NCBI GenBank assembly: GCA_017591395.1
Contig: WEDG01004865.1
Coordinates: 1-64,000, forward strand
DNA from: Schistocephalus solidus
Taxonomy: Eukaryota; Platyhelminthes; Cestoda; Diphyllobothriidea; Diphyllobothriidae
Direction: 5' to 3'
DNA length: 64,000 bases
Numbering within the stretch: the first letter of the stretch is position 1; every line of letters starts with the position of its first letter. The position numbers and the translations under genes are program-made. The notes beneath the pieces were generated by a model. That model was not told the origin of the DNA. It searched no databases and saw only the letters and a program-made list of their open reading frames with translations. This document shows positions 48,070 through 60,032 of the stretch, one piece after another.

Positions 48070-50340
48070 GCGGACAGAAAGTAAAATTGCTGCTGTCTAC
48101 AATGCGGAATGTCTGCAGGAGATCACCACGCATTTACCTATAACTCAAAATGAACAGATTAAGATTCATTAGGCGGGTTGGATATGGCAAGGAGCTTTGA
48201 CTCCTAACAGTTTTGGTGGCTTTCCTCTGTACTCTTTCGAGGCAGTTCTGATCTTGAACTGCCCAGGGTTTCCAGGCTTGCACAGCATATTCCAAATGCA
48301 GCCTAATGAATGTTCTAAAAGTCTAAGCGAAGATATCTTCATCGAACTCCAAAAGGCTCGTCTGATTGCATGCAGCACTGCGATTGCGCTCTTAACCACT
48401 TTCGAGCACTGAGTGGATGGTTTACAGGTGGTGGTCGTCAGCCCACCAAGGTTCTTTTGGATTTCTACGTCTTTTAAGGCTTAACCGTTGAGAAAGTACC
48501 TTCTTCTTTCGGCAGATCCAGATGGGTTACCTAAGCAAAGTATTGTACAATTATTGACGTTGAAACGCAAAAGCCAATTATTCGACTACTCCTTCAACCG
48601 AGTTAGGTTTATCTGTAGTTTATCTTGGTCTGCAGAGTTCTGGATTACATTCCAGATTTTAATGTTGTCAGCAAACATTGTTGCTTCACAGTCCAGATTA
48701 CTGACACAATCGTCCATTTATATTAAAAACATTATTTACCCTAGTACTGCACACTGAGGAACCCCACTCTCGACCATAGCAGAACTTGACCTCTCTTGGC
48801 CGAGGTATAGAACCTGGCGCCGACCCATGAGGAAGTTTTCGATCCGCTTGAGGAGGTTACCTCTGATTCCAATTCGTTCTAGCCTGTACAGCAGTCTCTC
48901 GTGTGGCACAGTATCGAAGGCCTTTTGAAAGGCGATGAAGGCGATGTGGACCACGTGTCTATCTTCAAGTGCTTGGATCCACGTCTGGAACGAATACAGC
49001 AAATTTGTTGTGCAGGATCTTCCTTTTGTGAACCCGTGTTGACAGCTTTATAGCAAATTATGAGTCTCTAGGAATTTCACCAATTCGCTCTTGATGATCC
49101 TTCCATAATCTTGCCAAGGATGCATGTCAAGCTTATGGGCCTGTAGTTTGTCACTGACGCCCGGCTACCGCTTTTGTACAAGGGAGTTATAGGTGCCAGC
49201 TTTCAATTAAAAGGAAGTGATCTGGAGTCAAATGACTTTTGAAAGAGCGCTGACAGAGGTGCGGAAAGTTCATTGGCGAGTTCTTTCAGAAGCTTGGGTG
49301 GAAGCTCGTCTGGTCCTGGGGATTTCAACTCTTTTAGTTCTTTTAATTCTTTTGGATCAGACATTCTGATAAAAGTATGTGGCTAATGCTTGTAGTCGGC
49401 GGGTTATCCACTGAGGGACGAAGGAACCTTGCCTCGTTTGCGAAGACTGAGTGGTAGAACTGTGAAAAGTACTCGGCTTTTTCCGTGTTTTCAGAAATTT
49501 CGACGCCCACGGCAGTCTTAATTAGCGGTATTTGATGCCTATTCCTTGTACATCTACGGAGGTAACTGAAGACTAACTTTGGATTCTGCCTTGCCTTTTG
49601 CAGCAAAGTCTTCTAACATTCTCTTCGCGTTTTAAGAATAAGGCTTCTCACTTTTGTTTCTCTGTGTTTTATACTTATTAAAATAGGCGACTTGATAAGA
49701 CTCGCAATATTTTCTCCAAAACTTGTGCTTCCTGTTTATTTCCCTTTTTAAGTTGCTGTCTAGCCACCCAGGATGCTTGCTGTGATGGACACTAGTTAGG
49801 GGGCAGTATTTGTCATTATTTGCAGAAAACATTTTGGAAGGACTCCCAATCTTCGTTCACGGTGCTCGAAAACATTGAAGTCCAGTTGATGTCTGTTAAA
49901 TCTGCTCGCAGCTGATGAAAGTTTCCTCGCCGAACGTTACGCCGTTTTTCCTCTAAAGCAGGCGCAACGATGCATAAGTAGTAGTCCCACATAAGCACCA
50001 CATGATCACTACGACCGAGCGGAGGCATTGCAATAATCTCGTTAATACTGCCTGATGTTTTCGTGAAAACCAAGTCGAGACAGTTAGCCCTTTTCCCTTC
50101 ACGTGTTCTGGTGGGGAAAATGATATGTTGTGTGAGGAGTGTCTTCAAGGTCTTTTGTAGATAAAAATAATCAAAAACCGAGTTGGGGCATGATGATTGA
50201 ACAGTGCTCCAGTTAATTGCTGGTGCATTGAAGCCACCCATAATCATAACATTAGGTTGACTGGAGACATTTTCTAATTGTTCCAACAAGTGGGTGTGTG
50301 CGACTTGGTCTATCCTCGAATCGAATCTCATATCTGATCA
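48070..50340 (-). mobile_element. CR1-like LINE, family J
   Basis: Endonuclease part: VMIMGGFNAPAINW (50240), REGKRANCLDLVFTK, PLGRSDHVVLMWDY. Linker: HPGWLDSNLKREINRKHKFWRKY (49760). Then ARQNPKLVFSYLRRCTRNRHQIP. RT: IAFQKAFDTVPHERLLY (48900), SGVPQCAVLG (48770), then decayed sequence through the FAD-type region to LRLLEHSLGCIWNML and RTASKEYRGKPPKLLGVK (48200). Multiple frameshifts. Similar in order to family D. Confidence 0.75.
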
Positions 50341-50344
50341 TTTA

Positions 50345-50635
50345 TTACTTATCTCGGTGACATGACAAATCAAAAATACTGGAGGCGGCAGAGGCTCAAG
50401 GTGACTGGCGTGCTGTAAGCTTGTACCTACGTGGGCCACCACACTCTCATGGGACTGTGGTTGTTGGCACGCATTCCCGATATTGCCTCCTGTGCTCTGA
50501 TCTGGCTCCCGATTTAATCCAGTGCATAGGCTATGTGGACCATTGTAATGGCACTCCTTCTATGCAGAAAACTATAAAAATACATTTTTTAAATAAAGAT
50601 TGGATGATGGTCTATGATTTCTCTTATTGATAACT
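50345..50635. other. Short spacer between LINE copies
   Basis: No recognised feature. The frame at 50421-50630 is not similar to any family I know. Confidence 0.4.
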
Positions 50636-50636
50636 T

Positions 50637-51115
50637 ATATATTTATTTATTGCCAGTTTATAGGCAAGGTAAAAAATATATACAGTAGAGGGTCAAGCTG
50701 ACAGTTTAAAAAACTCCTGGTCGTTGTTTCAAGTGTTTTTCAGGAGTAAAAACTGCAGCTTATTAAGGGATTACAGTTCAGGACTGGGACGCGTTGACGT
50801 AGATGCCCGTTGAATGAATTCTCCATTCAGTGTTATGGATCCAGTATTCTGCAACAACATGTATGTCGGCGAACGGCTGTTCGCTGTCAACTGAGGAATA
50901 AGCCCAGTAAGGTCTGAAGAGCCAGCAATATTACCCTACGCATGAAGTCCGGCACATGATTCAAAGTCCGTAAACGCCATCAGATCCGAAGAGAGCTTCC
51001 ACAGAGTCAGCACCCAAAATTTTTGGAAGGTTTACTGGATGTAGAACACTAGTGACAGCTCTCGTAAACAAGGGATGGCTAGCTAGATTTTGATACTTCT
51101 GTGTAGCTTATTCCA
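50637..51115 (-). mobile_element. Family C 3' end, copy 4
   Basis: TTTATTTA tail, terminal TTGCC/GGCAA-type hairpin (TTGCCTATAAACTGGCAA), a well-preserved U-rich-loop hairpin (50701-50758) and the shared C 3' UTR. It stops at TTATTCCAGATT, where the tail of family A copy 4 begins. Confidence 0.7.
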
Positions 51116-51116
51116 G

Positions 51117-54100
51117 ATTTTAGAATTTAGAATTTAGAATTTATATTTGGTTAGCACCGGGAAGGTACTGTCTAAGCAAACATTTGTAACGAAATAAAGT
51201 TATGACAATGTGATCAGATAAAATATACAAATTCATAACTTGTCCTGCTATGTCAACAGTTAGCAATGTTTTAAAATTAATGGTGAACTAGAAAAAATAG
51301 GCAGTGAAAAAACTCCTACCATAAAAATGGAGGCAGAGTTCAATAGGCCTTCATTTTCGAATAGAAGGTAGGAGAAAAAAACTGCTTAGGAAAATAGTCA
51401 GGTGGTAGAGTAGGGTAATACCGTGGTAGCATTTCAGAATGAGATAATGAAACGTCGAGGTGATTCGTTCTTGATCACTTAGGCGTATGAAACAAAATCT
51501 CACGAAAATGCGTCAATGAACTTAAGTCCTCAGCATCTTAGGATCCAGAATTGAATTCTGATGATGGTAAGTATCCCAAGAAACGGTAGCATTTTAAACT
51601 GTGGACCACCGAATGTGTACGTCCGAATGACATCATTGTTTGTATGACTGGTGATATAAGGAGACATCATAGTTCATGGGTGACCCGAGGTAGCGAAAAT
51701 ATAGTTTCAAGAGGGTCATTTAAATTCCCGATGGTCCTATCTCCGAGTCATGGGAAAGCTACTGGGAAAAGATGAGGAAAATAAAAGGTTAATAGAATCA
51801 GTGTTAAGATAAATGTGCAGTCTTCGCTTGAATGCAGATAGACTAGTTAACGACCTAATTTCAATTGGCAAGTTATTCCAAAGAAAAACTATACCTAGAA
51901 GCAAAGAAGAGAGAGCGTTTACACGTGGAGGATGCAGGAGAGGTATAATTAGTGCAGAATTTCTTAGGTTATAAGGAAGACTAACGGGGGTAATGACAGA
52001 AAAGCTTTGGGAGAGTTGAACTATTATTGTCGAAAAAGGAGACAAAGCCCGCTTCAAAGTCTCCTGACCCAAAGAAATTTTAGCTTCGTTAGCTGGCATC
52101 TTGTTGAGTAGGAAGTAGTCGAAAGAGTCGGAAATAGGAGTTTTTTGTGAAATGTCTTTGGACATTTTCAATTTTTTTACGGCTAGATTCGTTCATAAAC
52201 CGAAGAAAGGACAGCCAAATTCAAGAATGGGAAGTACAAACATATGATTAAGTCTTAATTAAATTTCAGGAAGGTAGAAATTATAAGAAATAAAAGCCAC
52301 AAATCTGAGCAGCTTTGGCCGTAATTCTATCGGCATGAGGCGAAAGATCTAATTTATTGGTGTAGCTTAAGCCCAAGTCCTTGATGGAGGAACATTCAAT
52401 CATATGGCAACCTTCAAAGATAAGAGGTTGTGGCAGCCTTACAGGCCCAAAACTCATGTAGCGACACTTAGTAGGTGAGAACTCCATTAGCCATGTGGAG
52501 CTCCAGGTCGAAAGAGGTCTAAGTCTGAATGAATTTGTTCTAGGCACCGTTCGGTTGTAGAGTTAGAGAAGGAATAAACGCATTTGAGATCATCAGCATA
52601 AATAAAAGATTGAGAATGTTTAACTATCGATGAAATATCATTTATATACAGTAAGAACAACAAAGGACCTAATATGGTACCCTGAAGGACACCACTAACA
52701 ATCGGGGTTGCACTTGAGTATGAGGACCCTACTAAAACTTTTTGTTTTTGATCATATAGGTATGATCTTATAAAGTCAGTAAGGGGACTACGAAATCCTA
52801 TAGCTTCTAGTTTAGCTAGAAGTCGTTTATGAGGCACCTTTATCGAATGCCTTACTAAGATCAAAAATAGATAACTACTACAGATAGATGATCATTACGA
52901 AGAGATGTTAGTAGATTTAGAAAAGACATGTGGCAGGTTTCACAAGAACGGTCCGGTAAGAAGCCGTGTTGGGAAAAAGTTGATAATTTTATTGCTTATG
53001 CAAAAATTCCGTGATTTGTTTTGCAATTAGTTTTTTTCGAAGAGTTTAGCAAGAGAGGGCGTTTTATGAACACCGCGATAGTTATGAATGTCCGAGCGGG
53101 AACCAGATTTAAAAAAACTGGTATTATAATAGAAGTTTTCCAACAATCGGGGGAAGAAACCATTTTCGCAGAAATACTGAGTATAATTTGCTTAGTAAAG
53201 GTGGAAAAATCCCTTAACTGTTTAATAAGTGAGTTTGGAATGTTATCAGTTCCAACCGAATGTGAATTTTTTTAGGTGAGCTATTTCTTTTGAATACATG
53301 AAGGCGAGAAATTAATAGTTGTTAGGAAGCCGAATTTGGAAAGCAGAGGAATTGTGGGAGTGGGGGCTAGTTTCAGTGGTAAAGTGGTTGGCAAAAAAAC
53401 GAGTTTAACAATTCTGCTTTGCCCAAATCATCTGTAACAAATTTTTTTGTTACAGTCGAGTAAGGGCGGAGTTACATTCAGACGCTTAGCCGATGACCGA
53501 ACATGAAAGATTTGAGCAACAGATTTGGATGAATTGGCATCACTTAGTGCCCGAGACTCCCTACGCTTATCTCGCGCGAGCCTTATTCTCGATGCTAATT
53601 CAAATATCTGTGCAATCCTTAAATGAACTGACAAAGAGCTTTTAGATGAATCTTTAAGTTGTTTTCGTAATTTTTTAAGTCTGTTCTGGAGAAAAATGCG
53701 GAACAGTAGAAGAAGCTGTATGTGGATTAAAAATCTTAAACGGGATAAAAGCCTGGATTTTTTTCTGTGAGGCTCTGCAATAGCTCACTGAAAAAAGTTT
53801 AGATCGTTGATTGAGAATATGCTATGCCAATCTAGAGTGCTTACGAAATTATTTACTGTTTCATGGTTTATGTTAGCAAAGTCGAGGTTATTGCATTTTA
53901 AACTCAGGCTTCGTAAGAAGGGGAACTGGAAAAAAACAGTGAATTATTGCGTGATCACTTGTAAATAGATCATGATGGAAATTCATAAAGAGAGGGTGAA
54001 CATCGTTTGTAAAAATTAAATCTAAAATGTTGTCATTTCTAGTAACTGATCTGACCAGTTGGGACATGTTTGTAAAGTTAATAGTATCGACCAATTTCTG

Positions 54101-54800
54101 ATGTTTAGGCGGAGAGGAATTGGCCTGCCAGTCAATTTCTGGCAGATTGAAATCGCCTACGATTATTTTCACATCAAACTGAGTGTCTGCAACCTCTGAA
54201 ATAACTTTTGGTATTGAAGGTGTAGACCAAGGCTTCTTGTTTGCTAATGAGGGTGAAACCCGACGTTCCATTGGGGTTTTATCCCTACAGATAAACAACT
54301 TGTTTTTTTAAATATTGAGCTGAGTGCTCATGCCTAGAGAAAATAAGGTCAACTTCAATCGCTGAAAAAAGTTTGACCAGAATAGGAGGGTTTTTACTAC
54401 GGGAAGATAACCTTTTAAGCTTCAGCGACTTTAAAGTTAAAGCCGCACGAGTAAAGGAAATGAAATGCAAAGTCCAGGGGATTTTACTCTTGGGAACGTT
54501 TTTTTAAAAGAAAATTGAAACTTCTCTTATGTCGGTCAAGTGACTCAGTACTGACCATGTTTATAAGACGGTCTAGTTTCACGCATTGTTGAGAAGTGAG
54601 TGAAGACAACTTTCCCTCAAAAATGGTACCAAGGATCGTGAAGAGAGAACCATATTTAGACATAAAAGTATTAAAGTTTTCCAGGGCGTCAAGGTCTAAT
54701 TTCTTCATGCTTAAGGTGGGTTGTTCAAGTGGAAGTTTTACGCGAAGAGGATGTTTGCGTCTAAGTACTGACTGGGGTTTCATATTGGTTTTAAAATATA
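51117..54800 (-). mobile_element. Family A copy 4, with ORF1 start and an internal deletion
   Basis: The tail TTTAGAATTTAGAATTTAGAATTT starts at about 51119; the hairpin is at 51301-51385. The C-terminus, IYADDLKCVYSF (intact, about 52600), FRSPLTDFIRSYLYDQKQK, the endonuclease end (VGDFNLPEIDWQANS, TSDHAIIHCFFPV) and ORF1 to its probable start MKPQSVLRRKHP at 54783 follow. ORF1 is joined directly to mid-endonuclease at about 54194 (SIPKVISEV to ADTQFDVK), about 1.07 kb shorter than in copy A2. Small frameshifts elsewhere. Confidence 0.8.
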
Positions 54801-55022
54801 AGTACTTTTCAAATCAATAATACGAAGGAAAAATTGTTACTAGTAACGTTTTTGCGGAATAAAAAGATTTAATATTTTAAGCAAGTCACTGCAAGCAAAT
54901 ATCTGCTAGGTAACGAGTTTAAACTGAAAATAGAATTAGCGAAGAGGCTATGCAGGATGAAAAATTATATCAACTGGTATACCAGTAACTACAAATTATT
55001 CTTCGCTGGAAATAAGGCAAAC

Positions 55023-55735
55023 TTACAAATATTCAACTTTATTTCTAGAATTAGCCTTTAGATTCCGTCGTTTTGACGTAAATCTGCGAGAACCTTTGAT
55101 CAAGGTCTCTAAGTTCTTGGAGACTGCTGGCAGTGTGTTTATTGGCCTTAAGTCGTCAAATGGCGTAGGTCGGCCGTGTTTGGGTAAAGTCAGAATGTGC
55201 GATTCCTTCTGTAAAATAGGAAAGGTTTCACTTTCGAGAGCAATAGTAAATATCTTACACAGAAGGGACGGAAATTTATCGTTTGCATTCGCCTTTAGAA
55301 CGCTGACCGGTACGCCATCTGGTCCAGGACTGTAAGATTGACGAAAACGCCGAACGGCTACGGTCACGTCCCAGAGGGTAAAAGTTATGGTTTCGAGGAC
55401 GTTACCGGTCCAAATGCGGATGTTTTAGAGGGGTCTTAGTGCAATTTACAACTGAATGTTTTTTTTTAGATTCAGGGAGGGCAGCATTCATAATGCCTTG
55501 TTCGGCGAACAATTTGTCGAGCTTTACCAGCCCTTATTAATGACACCTTACTAGAAATGACTCCGCATGCTTGAAACTGATCTGTTTGATGAGGATCTTT
55601 TGACTTGTGCCGTCAGTGCATATTTATGAGTAGTCTTTGTTTGAAACTGAAGTTTCTTAGGTTGTCCTTCATTTAAGGGGTCCCAGAAAAACGATTTATA
55701 TTGACTTACAGCTTTAGTCATGTGTGGTTGAGAAT
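55023..55735 (-). mobile_element. LINE RT N-terminal fragment, family K
   Basis: Reads FRQSYSPGPDGVPVSVLKA, FPSLLCKIFTIALESETFP and DLRPINTLPAVSKNLETLI, the start of an RT domain, with decayed endonuclease/RT-linker sequence upstream (SQYKSFFWDPLNEGQPKK). Stops are present. It ends 100 bp before the UQCRFS1 start codon on the opposite strand, so it may sit in or next to that gene's promoter. Confidence 0.65.
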
Positions 55736-55835
55736 AGTGGAGTTCTTGCTATCACTTAGGGTTGTGAACTGAGTAAGGAGGTTTATTTTACTAAATCACT
55801 GTCCCCGCCGCGTTTTATCTTCGTCATAGGTCCCA

Positions 55836-56037
55836 ATGGCGTCGTTCATTGGTGCTCCTCGGCAGGTTGCAGCAGTGTCTAGGTCCTTTACTATCCCTAG
55901 TTTGCCAGAGAAAATTGTTTCGTTAACAAAGCATTCAAAGAAAATTGTCAGGAGCGTTCCGAGACAACTCACTCCCAATGGTTTTGCTACTTCTTCGCCT
56001 TTATTTGCCAATGCATCTGCGTCCTGTGGTATTTCTG
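55836..56037 (+). CDS. UQCRFS1: UQCRFS1 exon 1 (mitochondrial presequence); 3' boundary uncertain
   Basis: [19 protein letters not shown] onward is Ser/Arg-rich with few acids, typical of a matrix-targeting presequence. The best-looking donor (GTATGC, 56038) with acceptor TTATTTCCAG (56069) would give a 32-nt intron but shifts the frame. A weaker donor at 56021 (GTCCTG) keeps the frame. Another in-phase option is 55947 with acceptor 56085. Confidence 0.65.
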
Positions 56038-59000
56038 GTATGCAATCCATTCCATCTTCTTATTTCCAGGGCCATTGCAAGTCAGATTTCGCACGTGGAC
56101 ATTACAAAAGTGCCAGATTTCTCGGCATATCGTTTGAAGTCTACGAATGACCCACATGCACACACCTCGAAGACGGAATTACAGCGGAAGGTTTTCACAT
56201 ACACCATTGCCTTCGGTAAAATTTGTCTGTTAACCTTCGTTACACACCTGCGTTTTGATAAAAATATTTTACTCCTTCTACGTCCAACAAGATTATACGT
56301 CCGCTTCAAAAGCTGACGGGCAGCATGTTTATCATCTTTTTTCCCGAGCTTCGACGCGGACTAACAAAACGAAATTGGTCTGTAGCAAGTATGGTAGTAG
56401 GACATGGGAATTTCACTCTGAATATAGACACATCTAAGTAGTCAGATTAATCTTACTGGCTGATAGCTCTCAAATAATTTGAGTATCCGTTCTGCCCACT
56501 CAAATCATGCCATTTCTAAGGCCAATATGCGGCTTAATATACCAGCATACAACGGGTTTTATATCTTCCCTCTAGACAAGTGTTTTAAATCCTATAAAAA
56601 CAGTGAACAGTAAAAGTCTACACTCTGTGTTGGGCCACTGACTGTTTCTCTGCAACTATTAGTCGCAACATGCCTTCAGTTATTGATGCAATCGTCGGTC
56701 ATACCATTTTATATTCCCTACGCAAGGTATTTTTGTCGTCGTTATTTGTATGTTTGGCTATCCGGGTGCCCCTTTTTTTACGATGTAAATTCGCTTATCA
56801 ATGCCATGGATATTTTAATGAGCGCTTTCTCTGTATAGTTGTTTTCTCAAATGAGTTTTGGATGCAGCTCAAATACCTATTTTAAGGAGGGCTTGCTCTC
56901 GGCTTCGATTTGGCGTGGATTTTCATATATTGTCTGAATAAAACTAGTAAAAATACTGGTCGTTACATTTTCTGACTTGGTTACTATCTTAAATTATTAA
57001 GACTTTTGGACTGGACTAACAAGTGAGCAGTGTGTGTGTTAGTACTGCAAGGGATCTCAGCAATCAGTTTCGCACGAAACGCAGGATGATTTGTCAGTTG
57101 AGCGCACTTTCTGATCCTAAAAAACTGATTTCAATTGATGCCGTTTAAACCTTTTTAAGTTTCAATGCTTTGTGAATTAAGTAGTAGACGTTTTACTGAC
57201 CTTCAAACGTACTTTTTAGCGGGCACGGTACTTGCCACAACAGCAGCGAAATACGCGGTGACAACCATGGTCCAGACCCTGGGACCCTCTGCAAAGACGT
57301 TGGCTTTGGCCAGTATTGAAGTAAATCTTGCAAGTATACCTGAAGGAAAAAACTTAGTTGTCAAATGGCGTAACAAACCGCTTTTTGTTCGACATCGTAC
57401 GCAAGAAGAAATTGAACGTGAGCGAGCCGTACCACTTTCTGACCTTCGCGATCAACAACGGGATGAGGATCGCGTAGAGAATCCCGAATGGCTGATTTGT
57501 ATCGGCGTCTGCACTCATCTGGGTAATTTCTACGCCCTAATTTCCCTCTCAGTTGGAATTGTTTGTAGCAAGTTATTTTCGAATATGCTCTCGTATCATG
57601 CACAATTATTTTGCTTTTTGTAGTGAGTTTAACCCGTAGAAATAACTTGTGCTCGTTGAAGCCGTAATCATAGCCTAATGACTGCAAATGATGTATTAAG
57701 GTACTCAAGGTGTAAATTAAGACAATCGAGTAGAACTTGAACAAAGATTTCGTCAGATGTGCGGTGAAAGGAGCTCCTTTGTTGTTACTTGCATGTTTCC
57801 AGTTTCCTTTTCATTTACCTAGTTGAACAATAACTCTTTTCTGTAAACCCTGTGGAATGTTTTTGTAAACAAATCCCTTGCGACCGAGGTAAGTTTGTCC
57901 AGCGTTTGAGGCCAGCGTATCCGTAGGCTTCGGCTGGAAACAGGTCGTAGAGTTGTTCCAGGTTAGATGAGTAGCAGTGCAGTTTCAGTTGTTTAAGGCT
58001 CATAGGCTGTCCCGAGTGCAGCTTAAAATGCCTTACTTTATTTCTTTCTGTGTATCCTTGGGTTATATCGGTCTTACTAGCCAGCCGGTTATTTTGCATT
58101 TCTTCCAGCCTCTGTAGCTGGCGATGGCATGGCAAAATGTGATTTTAGACCGTGTTGTCCAAGACGTTTCTCTCAAGTAAGTTTTCTGATGCAAGTTGCT
58201 GTATTTCACCGGCATCTTTGAACCCATCCTAGTGTTTTCGCCGTGAACATCGAAATCAGTGTCGTGCATTGCCTACCAGAATCTCTGCCAGTTGTGATCA
58301 GCGTTTTTCCTTCAACATTTACACATAGCACAAGTTAGTGCTCATATTGATCTTTCGCCGGCGTCCAGCCAGATCAGCTTACTTAGCGCCTTTTTCTTTG
58401 AGACCGTCTCCATGGTTAAATTTGCCGCCTCAACAAAATGGTGGTCCTTCAAACAGTCAGAAGCTCGTGTCGCCTTTATCACGTGCACGTTATGGAGAAC
58501 AAACTACCGGGTGAAAATTTAGTCCAGTGATTGGCGCTGGCGCTATCGATGGTACCTCCAGGTTTTCTTGCAACTTTGAAGTGTGACAATGGCGTTTGTC
58601 ATATGTAGGCTTTGTTATGCGCAGATCCTTGACAGGAGCCCACTACCACTGCAGTAGCCTGCGTCTTGACTACCAAACGCTCCTTTGCAGGTGCTGTACT
58701 CTGTGCCTTATCGGCCTTAAAGTGACCGCGAACAATAAGTTTATTTGACGTGGACAAGACAGTGTGTGGATCTCCGTAGAACTTCTCTTTATCGTTAACT
58801 TGTCATTGTAGGAGTGTCGACGCCGAGAATGGTGAGAAATGTAACCCCGCGGATTAGACGCTTTATCAATATCCAAAGGGGTCGAATCTGTCAGCGAATA
58901 CAGCTGCAAGTTTGCATAGTTCAATATCGAGGCGATGGCTCCAGAAGGTGTGACCTATGACAACTTCTCGTAATTATCCTTTTTCTGAGGAGCTTGTCTT

Positions 59001-60032
59001 TCTGGGTGCGTTGCCCTTCGTATTGTAACCCATGCGTTCTCTGGCGAACAATACCGCCTTCCTCCTTGGTCTGTTGGCCATCAATGATCTGAAGGAGAAA
59101 GGAGTGGGATCACTCTGATTCGAGGGCCGTGGACAGATTTCTGTTTGATATGGTGTTTCAGCCACGTGCTTGGCGTCCGCAAGTTGCGGTCTGTCTGTGA
59201 ACTGCGTGAGTACCAGCGCTTTTAAGCCGAATTTTCTGGACCCTTCCTCTTGAAGAGTTCGGCGGTACGTCCGTGAATTGGGATGCCTAGACATTCTAGA
59301 CAACTACTAACTTCTACTGTAAGTCACCATCTTGGTTTAGCAAGAACAAGACCCGAGTTGTATTTGACTGCTTACGGGTTTGCATGGTTGTTGGGCGTGG
59401 GTGGCTGGAGCTGTGGCTGGCTTGGGATAAAATCCTTCACGTGTGTTTCAGCATGGCTAACTTCCACCTACCACACAAACCAAATTGCGCAAATATTCTA
59501 TCGAGTATTTAAACACACTGCCTACTCTCATCTGGTCTATCCCTATAACCAAATCCGTAACTGTCATTTGGCCGATGCCCAGGGCACAGTTTGATGTCAT
59601 ATATGAAGGTTGTGGGTCACCTGAAGAATATCGCAAGTTGTTGTAATCAACTGTTAGTTCGTCTAGCATCTTCGCTTTGCACTGAACGCGCCGAATTGCC
59701 GTTGTATTTTAATTTCTGCTTCGCATCAGCCCGGTGACAGGCTGTATTCATCCTAACCATAAGAAGTCCGTTTGAGCTAATGCTGGAATTTGATTTTTCG
59801 TCTTTTGTTGATCTACTATCTAGTAGTTAACTTTCCAAATGCTTTGTATTTTCATTTATTTATAGGTTGCGTCCCAATAGCCAACGCGGGCGATTACGTG
59901 GGTGGCTACTACTGTCCTTGTCATGGTAGTCACTATGATGCCTCTGGCCGTATCCGCAAGGGCCCTGCTCCCCTCAATTTGGAAATTCCCCCCTACAAAT
60001 TCCTCGACGAAAATACGCTCGTGGTTGGCTAG
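55836..60032 (+). CDS. UQCRFS1: Cytochrome b-c1 complex Rieske iron-sulfur subunit
   Basis: The Rieske protein carries the [2Fe-2S] cluster that takes electrons from ubiquinol and passes them to cytochrome c1 in mitochondrial complex III. Four exons: 55836 to about 56020 or 56037, 56070-56215, 57220-57522 and 59866-60032. Exon 1 (ATG 55836) is a Ser/Arg/Lys-rich mitochondrial presequence. Mature-type sequence starts [16 protein letters not shown] membrane helix spans the exon 2/3 junction ([20 protein letters not shown]). The head domain has [20 protein letters not shown]. Both cluster motifs are intact, CTHLGC (built across the exon 3/4 junction) and CPCHGSH, followed by [16 protein letters not shown] and a TAG. 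With exon 1 ending at 56020 the protein is 266 residues, close to animal homologues. Junctions 2/3 and 3/4 are GT-AG and in phase. Junction 1/2 is uncertain. Confidence 0.93.
56070..56215 (+). CDS. UQCRFS1: UQCRFS1 exon 2
   Basis: Encodes [18 protein letters not shown] through [14 protein letters not shown]. Donor GTAAAA at 56216. The last base G pairs with CG of exon 3 to give Ala. Frame and content fit the N-terminus of the mature Rieske protein. Confidence 0.85.
56216..57219 (+). other. UQCRFS1 intron 2
   Basis: A 1004-nt GT-AG intron, phase 1. AT-rich. No repeat family of this window is seen inside it. Confidence 0.8.
57220..57522 (+). CDS. UQCRFS1: UQCRFS1 exon 3
   Basis: Acceptor ACTTTTTAG and donor GTAATT. 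Encodes the rest of the membrane helix, the hinge and most of the head domain up to IGVCTHLG. It includes the first pair of cluster-region residues, the Cys and His of CTH. Confidence 0.93.
57523..59865 (+). other. UQCRFS1 intron 3 with unidentified minus-strand coding-like relics
   Basis: A 2343-nt GT-AG intron. On the - strand, 58135-57815 ([18 protein letters not shown]) and 59303-58670 (long Arg/Ser/Pro-rich frames) are unusually open and overlap by frameshift with neighbours. They may be an old retroelement or a pseudogene. I could not match them to a family. Confidence 0.5.
59866..60032 (+). CDS. UQCRFS1: UQCRFS1 exon 4 (last)
   Basis: Acceptor TTTATAG. Completes GC of CTHLGC, then [33 protein letters not shown] and a stop TAG at 60030-60032. 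Contains the second Cys/His ligand pair (CPCH) and the disulphide-forming cysteines expected for the family. Confidence 0.94.

Noticed and set aside
57361..57744. Minus-strand 127-codon frame opposite UQCRFS1 exon 3
   Set aside because: Antisense shadow of a strongly conserved exon.
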